From positions 1-7,875 of the forward strand of contig JAUNRP010000086.1 of NCBI GenBank assembly GCA_030544165.1: DNA of 7,875 nucleotides. Direction: 5' to 3'. The notes under the pieces were generated by a model, which was not told the DNA's origin, did no database searches, and saw nothing but the letters and a program-made list of their open reading frames with translations. Source of the DNA: a bacterium. GTDB lineage: Bacteria; Actinomycetota; Actinomycetes; Actinomycetales; Actinomycetaceae. Each line of letters begins with the position of its first letter. Within the stretch, counting starts at the first letter, position 1. Shown one piece after another: positions 1 to 5,649 of this stretch. Position numbers and translations under genes: made by a program.

Positions 1-105
1 CAGCGCCGCCTCCGAGAGGTGGTTCGCGATCCGCGCCACCGCCGCTCGGTACCGACCGTCCAGCGGAGTCAGCGGGATGTTCAAACGGGAGAAGTCCACG
101 GGCAT
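1..105 (-). CDS. purB: Adenylosuccinate lyase, N-terminal 35 codons (partial, runs off left edge)
   Basis: Only the amino end is present. Read on the minus strand from the ATG at 105-103, it gives MPVDFSRLNIPLTPLDGRY followed by RAAVARIANHLSEAAL. The block PLDGRYR..V..I....SEAAL is the N-terminal signature of the PurB-type adenylosuccinate lyases (compare SPVDGRY in the E. coli enzyme). The enzyme cleaves SAICAR to AICAR and adenylosuccinate to AMP, both releasing fumarate, in purine synthesis in the cytoplasm. No catalytic residues fall in this fragment, so the call rests on the N-terminal signature. The start is chosen because the signature begins about 14 residues in and a -10-like hexamer lies six bases upstream. 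The preceding gene on this strand (ketopantoate-reductase-like) ends 106 bp upstream, so purB probably has its own promoter. Confidence 0.85.
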   Translation of the reverse strand, partial: MPVDFSRLNIPLTPLDGRYRAAVARIANHLSEAAL

Positions 106-120
106 GCCCCCATTGTGTCA
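106..120 (-). promoter_or_regulatory. Candidate leaderless promoter of purB (extended -10)
   Basis: On the minus strand the sequence TGACACAATGGGGGC directly precedes the purB ATG. CACAAT (117-112) sits exactly six bases before the A of ATG, where a -10 hexamer would be if transcription began at the start codon, and it is preceded by TG plus one base as in extended -10 promoters. No convincing -35 is seen at 140-135. The G-run next to the ATG is too close to act as a normal Shine-Dalgarno sequence. This is inference from spacing; mapped transcript 5' ends would decide it. Confidence 0.45.
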
Positions 121-211
121 GCCCCTCCCCGACGGCGCACCTCCCGTCCCGTTTCCCCCGCGCCTTCCCGGCGGCGAACCTTCCGTCCCGCCCTCGCCCC
201 CCTCCCGGCAG

Positions 212-1075
212 CTACTCCAGGCGGGCCCCGATCGCGTTCACCACCCGCTGCAGGTGCGGGACCGCGAGGTGCCGGGAGTCGGCACGGTAGATGAGGTCGT
301 CCCCGATCGCGGCCAGTTCGGTGGGCCCGCCCCTGCGCACGTCGAGCGCGAGCGAGGACCACGCCGTCGGCTCCACACCCTCGAGGTAGCGCAGGATCCG
401 GCCGGAGTCCGTGGACACGCCCTCGGCGTTGGCGAGCGCCGCCACCTCCTCCACCACCCCGCGCGTGAGGTCGGGTTCCCGCGCGAGCGCCTCGCCGAGC
501 GGGGCGTCAGCCCACGAGGTCAACAGCGCCATCGGCGCCAGGAAGCGCAGCTTCTTCCACAGGACCTCGTGCTCTGATCCCTCAGCATTCACGGTCACAC
601 CCGCCGCCTCCAGGGCGCTCACGAGCGCGAGGTCACCCGCATCTCTAGGAACATTCACCACGCTGAAGTCCACGGGGTGCTCGATCACCCCGTCCTCGCG
701 GCGTTCGGACACCACGTTGATGGACCCGTTCACCGCCCGGCTCTCCGGAACCGCTGCGTGGATCAGGGGCGCGTGTGCGAGGCCATTGAGCAGGCTCAGC
801 ATCTCCACCGGCTGCGCGACGCGCAGATCCGGGAGCACATCGGCCAACCCGTACTGTTTGACCGCCACGATCGCCGGGGCGCCGCTCGGAGGCACCAGTG
901 CCACGGTTGGATTCACCGTGAAGGAGCCGAACTGGGCGGACTCCACCCGCAGCCCCTCGGCGCCAATCCGCTCCGCGGTTCCCGCCCGGGCCACCACCGT
1001 GACGTCCTGGCCGGATCGGATGAGCAGCGCCGCGAGGAGTCCGCCCACGCCACCAGGTCCAATGACTGAGATCAT
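212..1075 (-). CDS. Ketopantoate reductase family (ApbA/PanE-like) NAD(P)-dependent oxidoreductase
   Basis: A 287-residue protein. It opens with MISVIGPGGVGG, the Rossmann GxGxxG loop (G6-P-G8-G9-V-G11) found at the very N-terminus of 2-dehydropantoate 2-reductases. Other family marks are VKQYG with K73, LLNGL with N97, LWKKLRF with K174/K175, and SSLALDVRRGGPTE with S240/S241, D245 and E253 near the end. Members reduce 2-ketopantoate to pantoate for coenzyme A synthesis, but many paralogues have other or unknown substrates. Here the Asn that normally follows the catalytic Lys by about four residues seems absent (KKLRFLAP), so the substrate may differ and panE is not assigned. It lies downstream of the fructosamine-kinase-like gene on the same strand with a 42-bp gap, probably as an operon. 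An in-frame GTG at 1108, preceded by GGGGAG at a 4-nt spacing, is an alternative start adding 11 residues; ATG 1075 is preferred because it matches where the family begins. Confidence 0.87.
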   Translation of the reverse strand: MISVIGPGGVGGLLAALLIRSGQDVTVVARAGTAERIGAEGLRVESAQFGSFTVNPTVALVPPSGAPAIVAVKQYGLADVLPDLRVAQPVEMLSLLNGLAHAPLIHAAVPESRAVNGSINVVSERREDGVIEHPVDFSVVNVPRDAGDLALVSALEAAGVTVNAEGSEHEVLWKKLRFLAPMALLTSWADAPLGEALAREPDLTRGVVEEVAALANAEGVSTDSGRILRYLEGVEPTAWSSLALDVRRGGPTELAAIGDDLIYRADSRHLAVPHLQRVVNAIGARLE

Positions 1076-1117
1076 GCTCCACCGTAACCCGGCCCGCCCC
1101 TGGCGCACAGGGCTCCC

Positions 1118-1918
1118 CTACGCATACCGCCGCGCGACCGCCTCCAACTGGGCCGCGTACCCGCCGCCGAACAGAGCCACGTGCACGGAGAGCATGTGGA
1201 GCTGGTGGATCCCCACCCGCTCGCGCCAGCCTGGCGCGAGCGGCGCCGCCTCGTTGTATCCCGCGAGGGTCCGCTCCAGCAGCGGGGAGCCGAACAGCGC
1301 CAACTCCGCGAGGTCCGTCTCCGCGTGGCCGCCGTGCGCCGCGGGGTCGATGAGCGTGCCGTCCGCCCCGCCGTCGTCCCGGGCGGCCCACAGCAAGTTG
1401 CCACCCCACAGGTCACCGTGGATCCGCGCCACCGCGCCGCACCCCTCCGGCTGCGGCGCATCGAACTCGCCGTCCGCCACCCGCGCCAGCGTCGCCTCCA
1501 CATCCCGCAGCGCCGCGCCCCCCAACTCGCCCCGATCCACCCCCTTCTGCAGGTAGGGCCGCACGCGGTGCTCCGCGTAGAACTCGCCCCAGCCGCCCGG
1601 AGCATCCTCGCCGCGCGCGAACGCCGGCTGCACCAGTTCGGCGAGCCGCGATTCCTCCGGATCCAGGCCGGGCGGTGCCTCTCCCCACCACCGCGCCCCC
1701 GCAGCATGGGTGGCCGCGAGCCTCCGCCCGAACTCCTCCGCATCGCCCGTCCCCGGCCGCCCCACCGCCAGCCGTTCCGTCTCCAGCCAGCCATCCCCGG
1801 TGGCGAGGAGGGGGACCACGGGGGCTCCGCCGTCGGGAATGACGGCAGCCAGCCACCGCAGCGACGCGGCCTCGGTGGCGATCGCGGCGGGGCTCGCGTG
1901 CTTGCGGAAGGGGCTCAT
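1118..1918 (-). CDS. Fructosamine kinase family protein (short N-lobe form)
   Basis: A 266-residue protein of the fructosamine kinase/ketosamine-3-kinase family, related to aminoglycoside phosphotransferases. The catalytic block RIHGDLWGGNLLW (HGD at 167-169, metal-binding N174) and the second metal site LIDPAAHGGHAETDLAEL (D191, E200) match the family patterns HGDLWSGN and DPA..G..E.DLA. WGEFYAEHRVRPYL (110-123) and IHQLHMLSVHVALFGGGY (237-254) fit the C-lobe. The family phosphorylates sugar amines formed by glycation so that they break down, a cytosolic protein or metabolite repair role. Compared with E. coli YniA the N-lobe is short: the protein begins at about the ATP-binding FxK strand (FRK, K6) and lacks the roughly 40 residues with the glycine-rich loop. 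In-frame sequence upstream does not resemble that lobe, so the ATG at 1918 is kept. It is probably the first gene of an operon with the ketopantoate-reductase-like gene. Confidence 0.88.
   Translation of the reverse strand: MSPFRKHASPAAIATEAASLRWLAAVIPDGGAPVVPLLATGDGWLETERLAVGRPGTGDAEEFGRRLAATHAAGARWWGEAPPGLDPEESRLAELVQPAFARGEDAPGGWGEFYAEHRVRPYLQKGVDRGELGGAALRDVEATLARVADGEFDAPQPEGCGAVARIHGDLWGGNLLWAARDDGGADGTLIDPAAHGGHAETDLAELALFGSPLLERTLAGYNEAAPLAPGWRERVGIHQLHMLSVHVALFGGGYAAQLEAVARRYA
1217..1243. repeat. 27-bp perfect inverted repeat inside the fructosamine kinase gene
   Basis: CCGCTCGCGCCAG (1217-1229), one central base, then CTGGCGCGAGCGG (1231-1243): 13-bp arms around a single C. It encodes residues close to LAPGWRERVG of the kinase C-lobe. 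A 13-bp perfect match is longer than expected by chance at one site, though GC-rich coding sequence and the codon choice of this stretch may explain it. As RNA, the minimal loop means the innermost pairs would open. Confidence 0.6.
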
Positions 1919-1930
1919 GGTCCGATTCTG
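1919..1930 (-). promoter_or_regulatory. Candidate leaderless -10 element of the fructosamine kinase gene
   Basis: Minus-strand CAGAAT (1930-1925) is followed by six bases (CGGACC) and then the ATG. This is the same geometry as the elements before purB and the YwiC-like gene. There is no purine-rich Shine-Dalgarno sequence and no clear -35. It supports ATG 1918 as a leaderless start. Confidence 0.42.
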
Positions 1931-2002
1931 CCGCGCTCTCCACAGGCTGCGTTGGCGCGGAGTGTTCCACATCCCCGACGGCGGGCCCTCCTTCCGCGTG
2001 CG

Positions 2003-2033
2003 GCCTCCCTCACGCTGGGGGCAGGAGGGAGGC
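2003..2033 (+). promoter_or_regulatory. Ribosome binding site sequestered in a 9-bp hairpin before the Esx-like gene
   Basis: GCCTCCCTC (2003-2011) and GAGGGAGGC (2025-2033) are perfect inverted arms with a 13-nt loop. The right arm contains the whole Shine-Dalgarno stretch GGAGGGAGG (2024-2032), which ends four bases before the ATG at 2037. The leader RNA could therefore fold to hide the ribosome binding site and damp translation of both coupled genes. The SD assignment is secure; the regulatory role is inferred from the complementarity. No clear sigma-70-type promoter is visible between 1919 and 2002. Confidence 0.6.
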
Positions 2034-2036
2034 GTC

Positions 2037-2294
2037 ATGGAGTTGGGAATCGAAGGGAATGTGCGCCGGTGCCGGTGGAAGTTGCAGGAGTCGGTGGATG
2101 AGCTGCTGGCGGCCACCCCTGCGCACTGGCGTGATGACGCCGCCGAGCACTTTGAGGCGGCGCGGGGGAGGGCACTGGTGGAGGGGTCGGACGCGCTGGA
2201 CGCGACCGTGTGGGCGCTGGTGGCGGCGGCGGACTTCGAGAGGGAGGTCCAGATGGCCCGGGCTTCGGGAGCGATGACGGGGGCGGTCTGGTGA
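2037..2294 (+). CDS. Small WXG100/Esx-like helical protein, probable partner of the downstream lipase
   Basis: An 85-residue protein with no signal peptide or membrane segment, apparently two long amphipathic helices: about residues 7-26 (NVRRCRWKLQESVDELLAAT) and 32-77. The turn HWRDDAAEHF (30-39) resembles the WXG100 pattern W-x-G-x-A-A-x-x-F, with Asp in the Gly position. The length and helix-turn-helix layout also suit small type VII secretion (Esx-type) proteins. The ATG at 2037 has a very strong Shine-Dalgarno (GGAGGGAGG), so the start is firm. Its TGA overlaps the GTG of the next gene (GTGA), so the two proteins are probably made together and may pair. The protein family was not recognised by name; the Esx-like reading is inference from length, pattern and context. 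Confidence 0.75.
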   Translation: MELGIEGNVRRCRWKLQESVDELLAATPAHWRDDAAEHFEAARGRALVEGSDALDATVWALVAAADFEREVQMARASGAMTGAVW

Positions 2295-3787
2295 GCGGCC
2301 ATGGGCACCATCCGGACGAGGACGCGATCGTCACGGTGTTCGGTGGCGGTATCCAGCAGGTGGACACCGATCGGCTCCGCTGGATCGCCGCTCGGGTGGA
2401 CCGGGCGTTCCAGCGGGCGATGGAGGCCCTGGTGGCGGCGAAGTCTGCCCGGCGGCTCGCCAAGAGCCACCACCACGTGGTGAACAGTCGGCCGGTGGTG
2501 CAGGCGCTGGACGCGGTTCTGGGAAACCTGGAACTGTATGTGCCCGCGGTGGCGCGGCTGGCCACCGGGCTGGGGCAGGCGATCGCCCAGTACGAGACCG
2601 CAGAGCACACCCTCGAGTGGTACCTGCAGAACCAGTGGATGGCCCAGGCCACGTGGAGGGTGGATGCGGGCCAAGTCGCCCACCACGGGGCGGAGCTCGC
2701 GGACGTGGTGAAGGGCGACTTCGGCCGGCCCATGGGCGCCGACGGCGGCTACGCCACCACCATGACGTCCCTTCCACCGGTGGCGTGGGCGATCGGTTCG
2801 ATGCTGAGTCCATTCGGCGTGGTGACCACCGGCAGGGGTCTCGGCTCCCGCCACACGTTGCCACCGGTCCCGTTCCTCACCGCCGCGTTGCTCAACGTGA
2901 CCCGGCTCGACCAGTTCCAGGGCAACTTCGAGCTCTTCCTCCGCTCCCGTTCGGGAACCATGGCGAACATCGCGCACTACCGGGACGGGAGCCTCCGGTC
3001 AGGTGCGTCCATCGTGGGTGAGGGGGAGGGCATCCCTGCGATCCAGTCCTTCAGCGATCTCGTGGACTACTCGGAGACGCTCTCCGCGGAGTCCAAGGAG
3101 ACGGGGGTGGGGGTGTTCTCCGCCGTGCGCACCGAGAACGCGGATGGCACCGCCTCCTGGGTGATGGTCCTGCCCGGGATGCAGGGCGGACTCGGGCACC
3201 ACAACCCGCAGGACAACGCCACCAACCTCCAGCTCATGGCGCACGTGGACAACGATCTGCTCACCGGGGTGCGGGAGGCGCTCCTCTCCCTTCCCATCGC
3301 GCCGGGGGAGGAGATCTCGCTGGTGGGCCACTCCCAGGGCGGGATCATCGCGATGGTGCTTGCGGCGGATCCGCAGCTTGCCCGGATGTTCAACTTCCGG
3401 CACGTGATCACGGTGGGCTCGCCCGTGGGGCAGGTGGGGGAGCTTCCCGCCCGGACGAAGGTGGTGAACCTGGTCAACGCGGACGATGTGGTGCCGGGCC
3501 TCTCCGGGCTCGCGCCGCACACCGGGCCGGAGCAGCTCTCCGTGATCGTGGATTTCGATGGTCCCACCAAACGCTACGCCCATCCGCACGACTGGAACTC
3601 GTACGAGATCTCGATGATCGCCGCCCGTTCCGAGAGCGGTGAGGTGGCGGACCTGATGGATGACTTCGAGTACCAGTGGCGGTCAGAGGGAGCCGAGCAG
3701 GCAGAGTACGTGTTCCACCTCGAGCGCACGGATGGGAGGGATACCTGGCAGGAGTTCGTGGCCGATTGGGGGTACTGGGTGAACTGA
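2291..3787 (+). CDS. Alpha/beta-hydrolase (lipase-like) protein with N-terminal helical WXG/LXG-like region; candidate type VII substrate
   Basis: A 498-residue protein translated from the GTG in the GTGA overlap with the preceding gene. Residues 25-115 look all-helical and end in YETAE (Y101...E105), matching the YxxxD/E motif of type VII secretion substrates. No Sec signal is seen. A hydrophobic stretch at 158-180 follows, then a C-terminal hydrolase: VLPGMQGG (293-300, possible oxyanion loop), LVGHSQGG (344-351, nucleophile S348), VITVGSPVG (372-380), NADDVVPGL (396-404, acid D398 or D399) and HPHDWNSY (431-438, candidate base H433 or H431). This order of Ser, Asp and His fits lipases and esterases. 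The substrate is unknown. The upstream Esx-like gene suggests co-secretion. No obvious immunity gene follows: the next gene is convergent, 25 bp away. The catalytic domain is confident; the secretion route is inferred. Confidence 0.85.
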   Translation: MSGHGHHPDEDAIVTVFGGGIQQVDTDRLRWIAARVDRAFQRAMEALVAAKSARRLAKSHHHVVNSRPVVQALDAVLGNLELYVPAVARLATGLGQAIAQYETAEHTLEWYLQNQWMAQATWRVDAGQVAHHGAELADVVKGDFGRPMGADGGYATTMTSLPPVAWAIGSMLSPFGVVTTGRGLGSRHTLPPVPFLTAALLNVTRLDQFQGNFELFLRSRSGTMANIAHYRDGSLRSGASIVGEGEGIPAIQSFSDLVDYSETLSAESKETGVGVFSAVRTENADGTASWVMVLPGMQGGLGHHNPQDNATNLQLMAHVDNDLLTGVREALLSLPIAPGEEISLVGHSQGGIIAMVLAADPQLARMFNFRHVITVGSPVGQVGELPARTKVVNLVNADDVVPGLSGLAPHTGPEQLSVIVDFDGPTKRYAHPHDWNSYEISMIAARSESGEVADLMDDFEYQWRSEGAEQAEYVFHLERTDGRDTWQEFVADWGYWVN

Positions 3788-3812
3788 GGTGGGCGGCAGG
3801 TGTGATCGCGGC

Positions 3813-4202
3813 TCAGCGGCGCCCGCGCTTGTCACCCGGGAGCACCACGTTGAGCACCATGGCGATGATGGAGATGACGATCGAGCCTCCGAGCGCCCAC
3901 CAGAAGCTCTCCACCTCGAGGCCGTAGCCCACCCGTTCGGAGATCCACCCGGTGAGCATCAGCATCAGCGCATTGATCACCAGCCCGAACAGGCCGAGGG
4001 TCAGGATCATGATCGGGAAGGAGAGCGTTTTCACCACCGGGCGGATGATCATGTTGACCACCGTGAAGATCGCGGCCACCACCAGCACGTAGATGATGGC
4101 GGGGAGTGCCTCGCCGGGCAGGTTCATGCTGATGCCCGAGAGCAGGGCAGAGGTGGCCCAGATGGCCACGCCGTTCACGATCAGGCGGATGAGGAAGCTC
4201 AT
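3813..4202 (-). CDS. Phage holin family 4 / YvlD-like small integral membrane protein
   Basis: A 129-residue protein with four predicted membrane segments at about 4-24, 33-54, 62-86 and 103-122, and a basic tail (GDKRGRR). The stretch VVNMIIRPVVKTLSFPIMILTLGLFGLVINALMLML (48-83, key residues N50, P55, P63, T68, G70, F72, N77) is the hallmark of the family containing Bacillus YvlD. Despite the family name, most chromosomal members are not lysis proteins; their role in the envelope is unknown, though some in Firmicutes are linked to envelope stress. It is a single gene, convergent with the lipase (25-bp gap) and divergent from the aminotransferase (84-bp gap). The ATG at 4202 has no Shine-Dalgarno sequence but has a -10-like CAGTAT seven bases upstream. 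No phage genes are nearby, so this is not evidence of a prophage. Confidence 0.9.
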   Translation of the reverse strand: MSFLIRLIVNGVAIWATSALLSGISMNLPGEALPAIIYVLVVAAIFTVVNMIIRPVVKTLSFPIMILTLGLFGLVINALMLMLTGWISERVGYGLEVESFWWALGGSIVISIIAMVLNVVLPGDKRGRR

Positions 4203-4225
4203 GGGCTCGATACTGCCACGGCAGT
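4203..4225 (-). promoter_or_regulatory. Candidate leaderless -10 with overlapping 14-bp palindrome upstream of the holin-family gene
   Basis: Minus-strand CAGTAT (4215-4210) lies seven bases before the ATG at 4202, in a leaderless-type position. It overlaps a perfect short palindrome, ACTGCC-AC-GGCAGT (4212-4225), which could be a regulator's operator covering the promoter. The palindrome lies in the divergent gap shared with the aminotransferase gene but about 60 bp from that start. Both roles are inferred. Confidence 0.38.
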
Positions 4226-4273
4226 GCTCCACCCGGCGATGTAGCCCCTGTGCGCGCCGCCTCCCGGGGATGC

Positions 4274-4286
4274 CATGCTTAGGGCT
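4274..4286 (+). promoter_or_regulatory. Candidate leaderless -10 element of the aminotransferase gene
   Basis: CATGCT (4274-4279) followed by seven bases (TAGGGCT) precedes the ATG at 4287. No Shine-Dalgarno sequence is present. The hexamer fits a loose (T/C)ANNNT pattern shared with the other leaderless candidates here but is the weakest of them. Confidence 0.3.
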
Positions 4287-5360
4287 ATGGCGAAGAAAGC
4301 AAAGAAGCCCACGCTCCGCTCCGCCGTCTCCGCCCTCCCGGCCTACGTGCCCGGCGCGCGGGGAGACGGCAGGCCCATGTGGAAGCTCTCCTCGAACGAG
4401 AACCCGAACGCCCCGCTCACCGGGCTCCTGGCGGCGCTCTCGGACCAGTTGGCCGAGGTCAACCGCTACCCGGACATGTTCGCCACCCACCTCACCGCCG
4501 CCATCTCGGAGCGCCTCGGGGTGGACCGCTCCCAGGTGGTCACGGGCAACGGCTCGGTGGCCGTGCTCGCGCACGTACTGATGGCCCTGGTGGAGGCGGG
4601 GGACGAGGTGATCTACCCCTGGCGATCGTTCGAGGCCTATCCCATCGCGGTGGGGACCTCCGGCGCCACGTCCGTGCGCGTCCCCCTCACCGAGGACGCC
4701 CGCCACGATCTGGCCGCCATGCGCGAGGCCATCACCGAGAACACCAAGCTCATCATCCTGTGCTCGCCCAACAACCCCACCGGCCCGGTGCTCACCAAGG
4801 AGCAGGTCCGCGAGTTCCTCGCGGCCGTCCCACCACACGTGGCCGTGGTCCTGGACGAGGCCTACCGCGAGTACGTGCGCACCGAGAATGCCGTCGACGG
4901 CGTGGACCTCCTTGGCGAGTTCCCCAACCTTCTCGTGTTGCGAACCTTCTCCAAGGCCTGGGGGCTCGCCGGGATCAGGGTGGGGTACGCCGTCGGCTCC
5001 GAGGAGCTCATATCCGGAATCCGCGCCTGCTCCACGCCGTTCGGGACCAATGCGCTCGCGCAGCACGCCGCGCTCGCCGTGCTGAAGCGCGAACCCGAGA
5101 TCCTCGAGCGAGTGGCGGAGACCGTGGCCGAGCGTGAACGCGTGCTCTCCGCCGCGCGCGCCCAGGGCTGGGACATCCCCGAGACCGACGGCAACTTCTT
5201 CTGGCTCCCCATCGGTGAGGCAACCGGCAGGTTCGTGGAGGACGCGAACGACGCCGGGCTCCTGGTGCGCGGCTTCGCCGGGGAGGGCGTGCGCATCAGC
5301 ATCGGTGAGCCGGAGGCGAACGATGCGGTGATCGAGTTCCTGGGGGAGTGGCGCCGCTGA
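4287..5360 (+). CDS. pat: Histidinol-phosphate / aromatic amino acid aminotransferase (Pat/HisC2 type)
   Basis: A 357-residue PLP-dependent fold-type I aminotransferase. Visible landmarks are KLSSNENPNAP (33-43), VNRYPD (58-63), TGNGSV (86-91), PWRSFEAYPI (111-120), CSPNNPTG (159-166, PLP-site N163), VVLDEAYREYV (187-197, D190 and Y193), LRTFSKAWGLAGIRVGYA (218-235, Schiff-base K223, phosphate-binding R231) and VRISIGEPEAND (335-346, substrate-carboxylate R336). The combination ALPAYVPG, VNRYPD, WRSFEAYP and NFFWLPIG matches actinobacterial Pat/HisC2 proteins (such as M. tuberculosis Rv3772) better than HisC1. It probably transaminates phenylpyruvate or 4-hydroxyphenylpyruvate to phenylalanine or tyrosine, and may accept histidinol phosphate; no other his genes are near. 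The ATG at 4287 is preferred over an in-frame ATG at 4275, which would add four residues and lie in the -10 region. It ends 22 bp before the convergent HTH gene. An automated pipeline may call it hisC. Confidence 0.92.
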   Translation: MAKKAKKPTLRSAVSALPAYVPGARGDGRPMWKLSSNENPNAPLTGLLAALSDQLAEVNRYPDMFATHLTAAISERLGVDRSQVVTGNGSVAVLAHVLMALVEAGDEVIYPWRSFEAYPIAVGTSGATSVRVPLTEDARHDLAAMREAITENTKLIILCSPNNPTGPVLTKEQVREFLAAVPPHVAVVLDEAYREYVRTENAVDGVDLLGEFPNLLVLRTFSKAWGLAGIRVGYAVGSEELISGIRACSTPFGTNALAQHAALAVLKREPEILERVAETVAERERVLSAARAQGWDIPETDGNFFWLPIGEATGRFVEDANDAGLLVRGFAGEGVRISIGEPEANDAVIEFLGEWRR

Positions 5361-5382
5361 GCGCCCCGGCCGGGCAGGACAG

Positions 5383-5649
5383 CTAGGCCAGCTCGAACAA
5401 CTCCCCGGGCGTACACCCGAGGGCCTCGCAGATCGCGGTGAGGGTGGTGAAGCGCACCGCCCGCGCCTTGCCCGTCTTCAGGATCGAGAGGTTCGCGAGT
5501 GTGATGCCCGTGCGCTCGGAGAGCTCGGTGAGCGTGACTCCGCGGTCCTCGAGCACGCGATCGAGGGTGCAGAGGATCCGGTGATCGGTCCCGGCAGGAT
5601 TCGCCGATCCCCCGGAAGCTCCGGGCGCTGTATGGATCTCAGACGACAC
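5383..5649 (-). CDS. Small XRE/Cro-type helix-turn-helix transcriptional regulator (YozG-like)
   Basis: An 88-residue DNA-binding protein. A flexible 22-residue N-terminus is followed by a single HTH domain, ILCTLDRVLEDRGVTLTELS then ERTGITLANLSILKTGKARAVRF and TTLTAICEALGCTPGELFEL; the helix-turn-helix is at about 39-62. The pattern LTELSERTGIT..NLS.LK.GKARA.RF.TL..IC.AL.C.PG.L is typical of the compact regulators that accompany DUF2975 membrane proteins. It starts at GTG 5649, inside the 3' end of the DUF2975 gene (11-nt overlap, GTGTCGTCTGA), with a strong Shine-Dalgarno GGAAGGAG seven bases upstream, so translation is coupled. It probably controls its own operon through the TATCG repeats upstream of the first gene; targets beyond that are unknown. 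Convergent with the aminotransferase gene. Confidence 0.93.
   Translation of the reverse strand: MSSEIHTAPGASGGSANPAGTDHRILCTLDRVLEDRGVTLTELSERTGITLANLSILKTGKARAVRFTTLTAICEALGCTPGELFELA

Noticed and set aside
411..1556. 381-codon plus-strand open frame over the reductase and kinase genes
   Set aside because: Ser/Thr/Pro/Arg-rich composition and no recognisable motif; the minus strand carries two clear enzymes there.
1919..2977. Long minus-strand open frame extending the fructosamine kinase frame upstream by about 350 codons
   Set aside because: It runs antisense to the Esx-like and lipase genes, reads as low-complexity Pro/Arg/His-rich sequence with no domain, and is explained by high GC and the codon bias of the plus-strand genes.
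3813..4202. Phage holin as evidence for a prophage
   Set aside because: The family is widespread on chromosomes outside phages, and no endolysin, integrase or structural phage gene is present.
4203..5066. Upstream in-frame extension of the holin-family gene across the aminotransferase
   Set aside because: It is antisense to a strongly conserved PLP enzyme; the family is about 110-130 residues, which matches the ATG at 4202.
5361..5382. Palindrome CCCGGCCGGG between the convergent aminotransferase and HTH genes as a terminator
   Set aside because: It is only 10 bp with no loop and no T-run on either strand.
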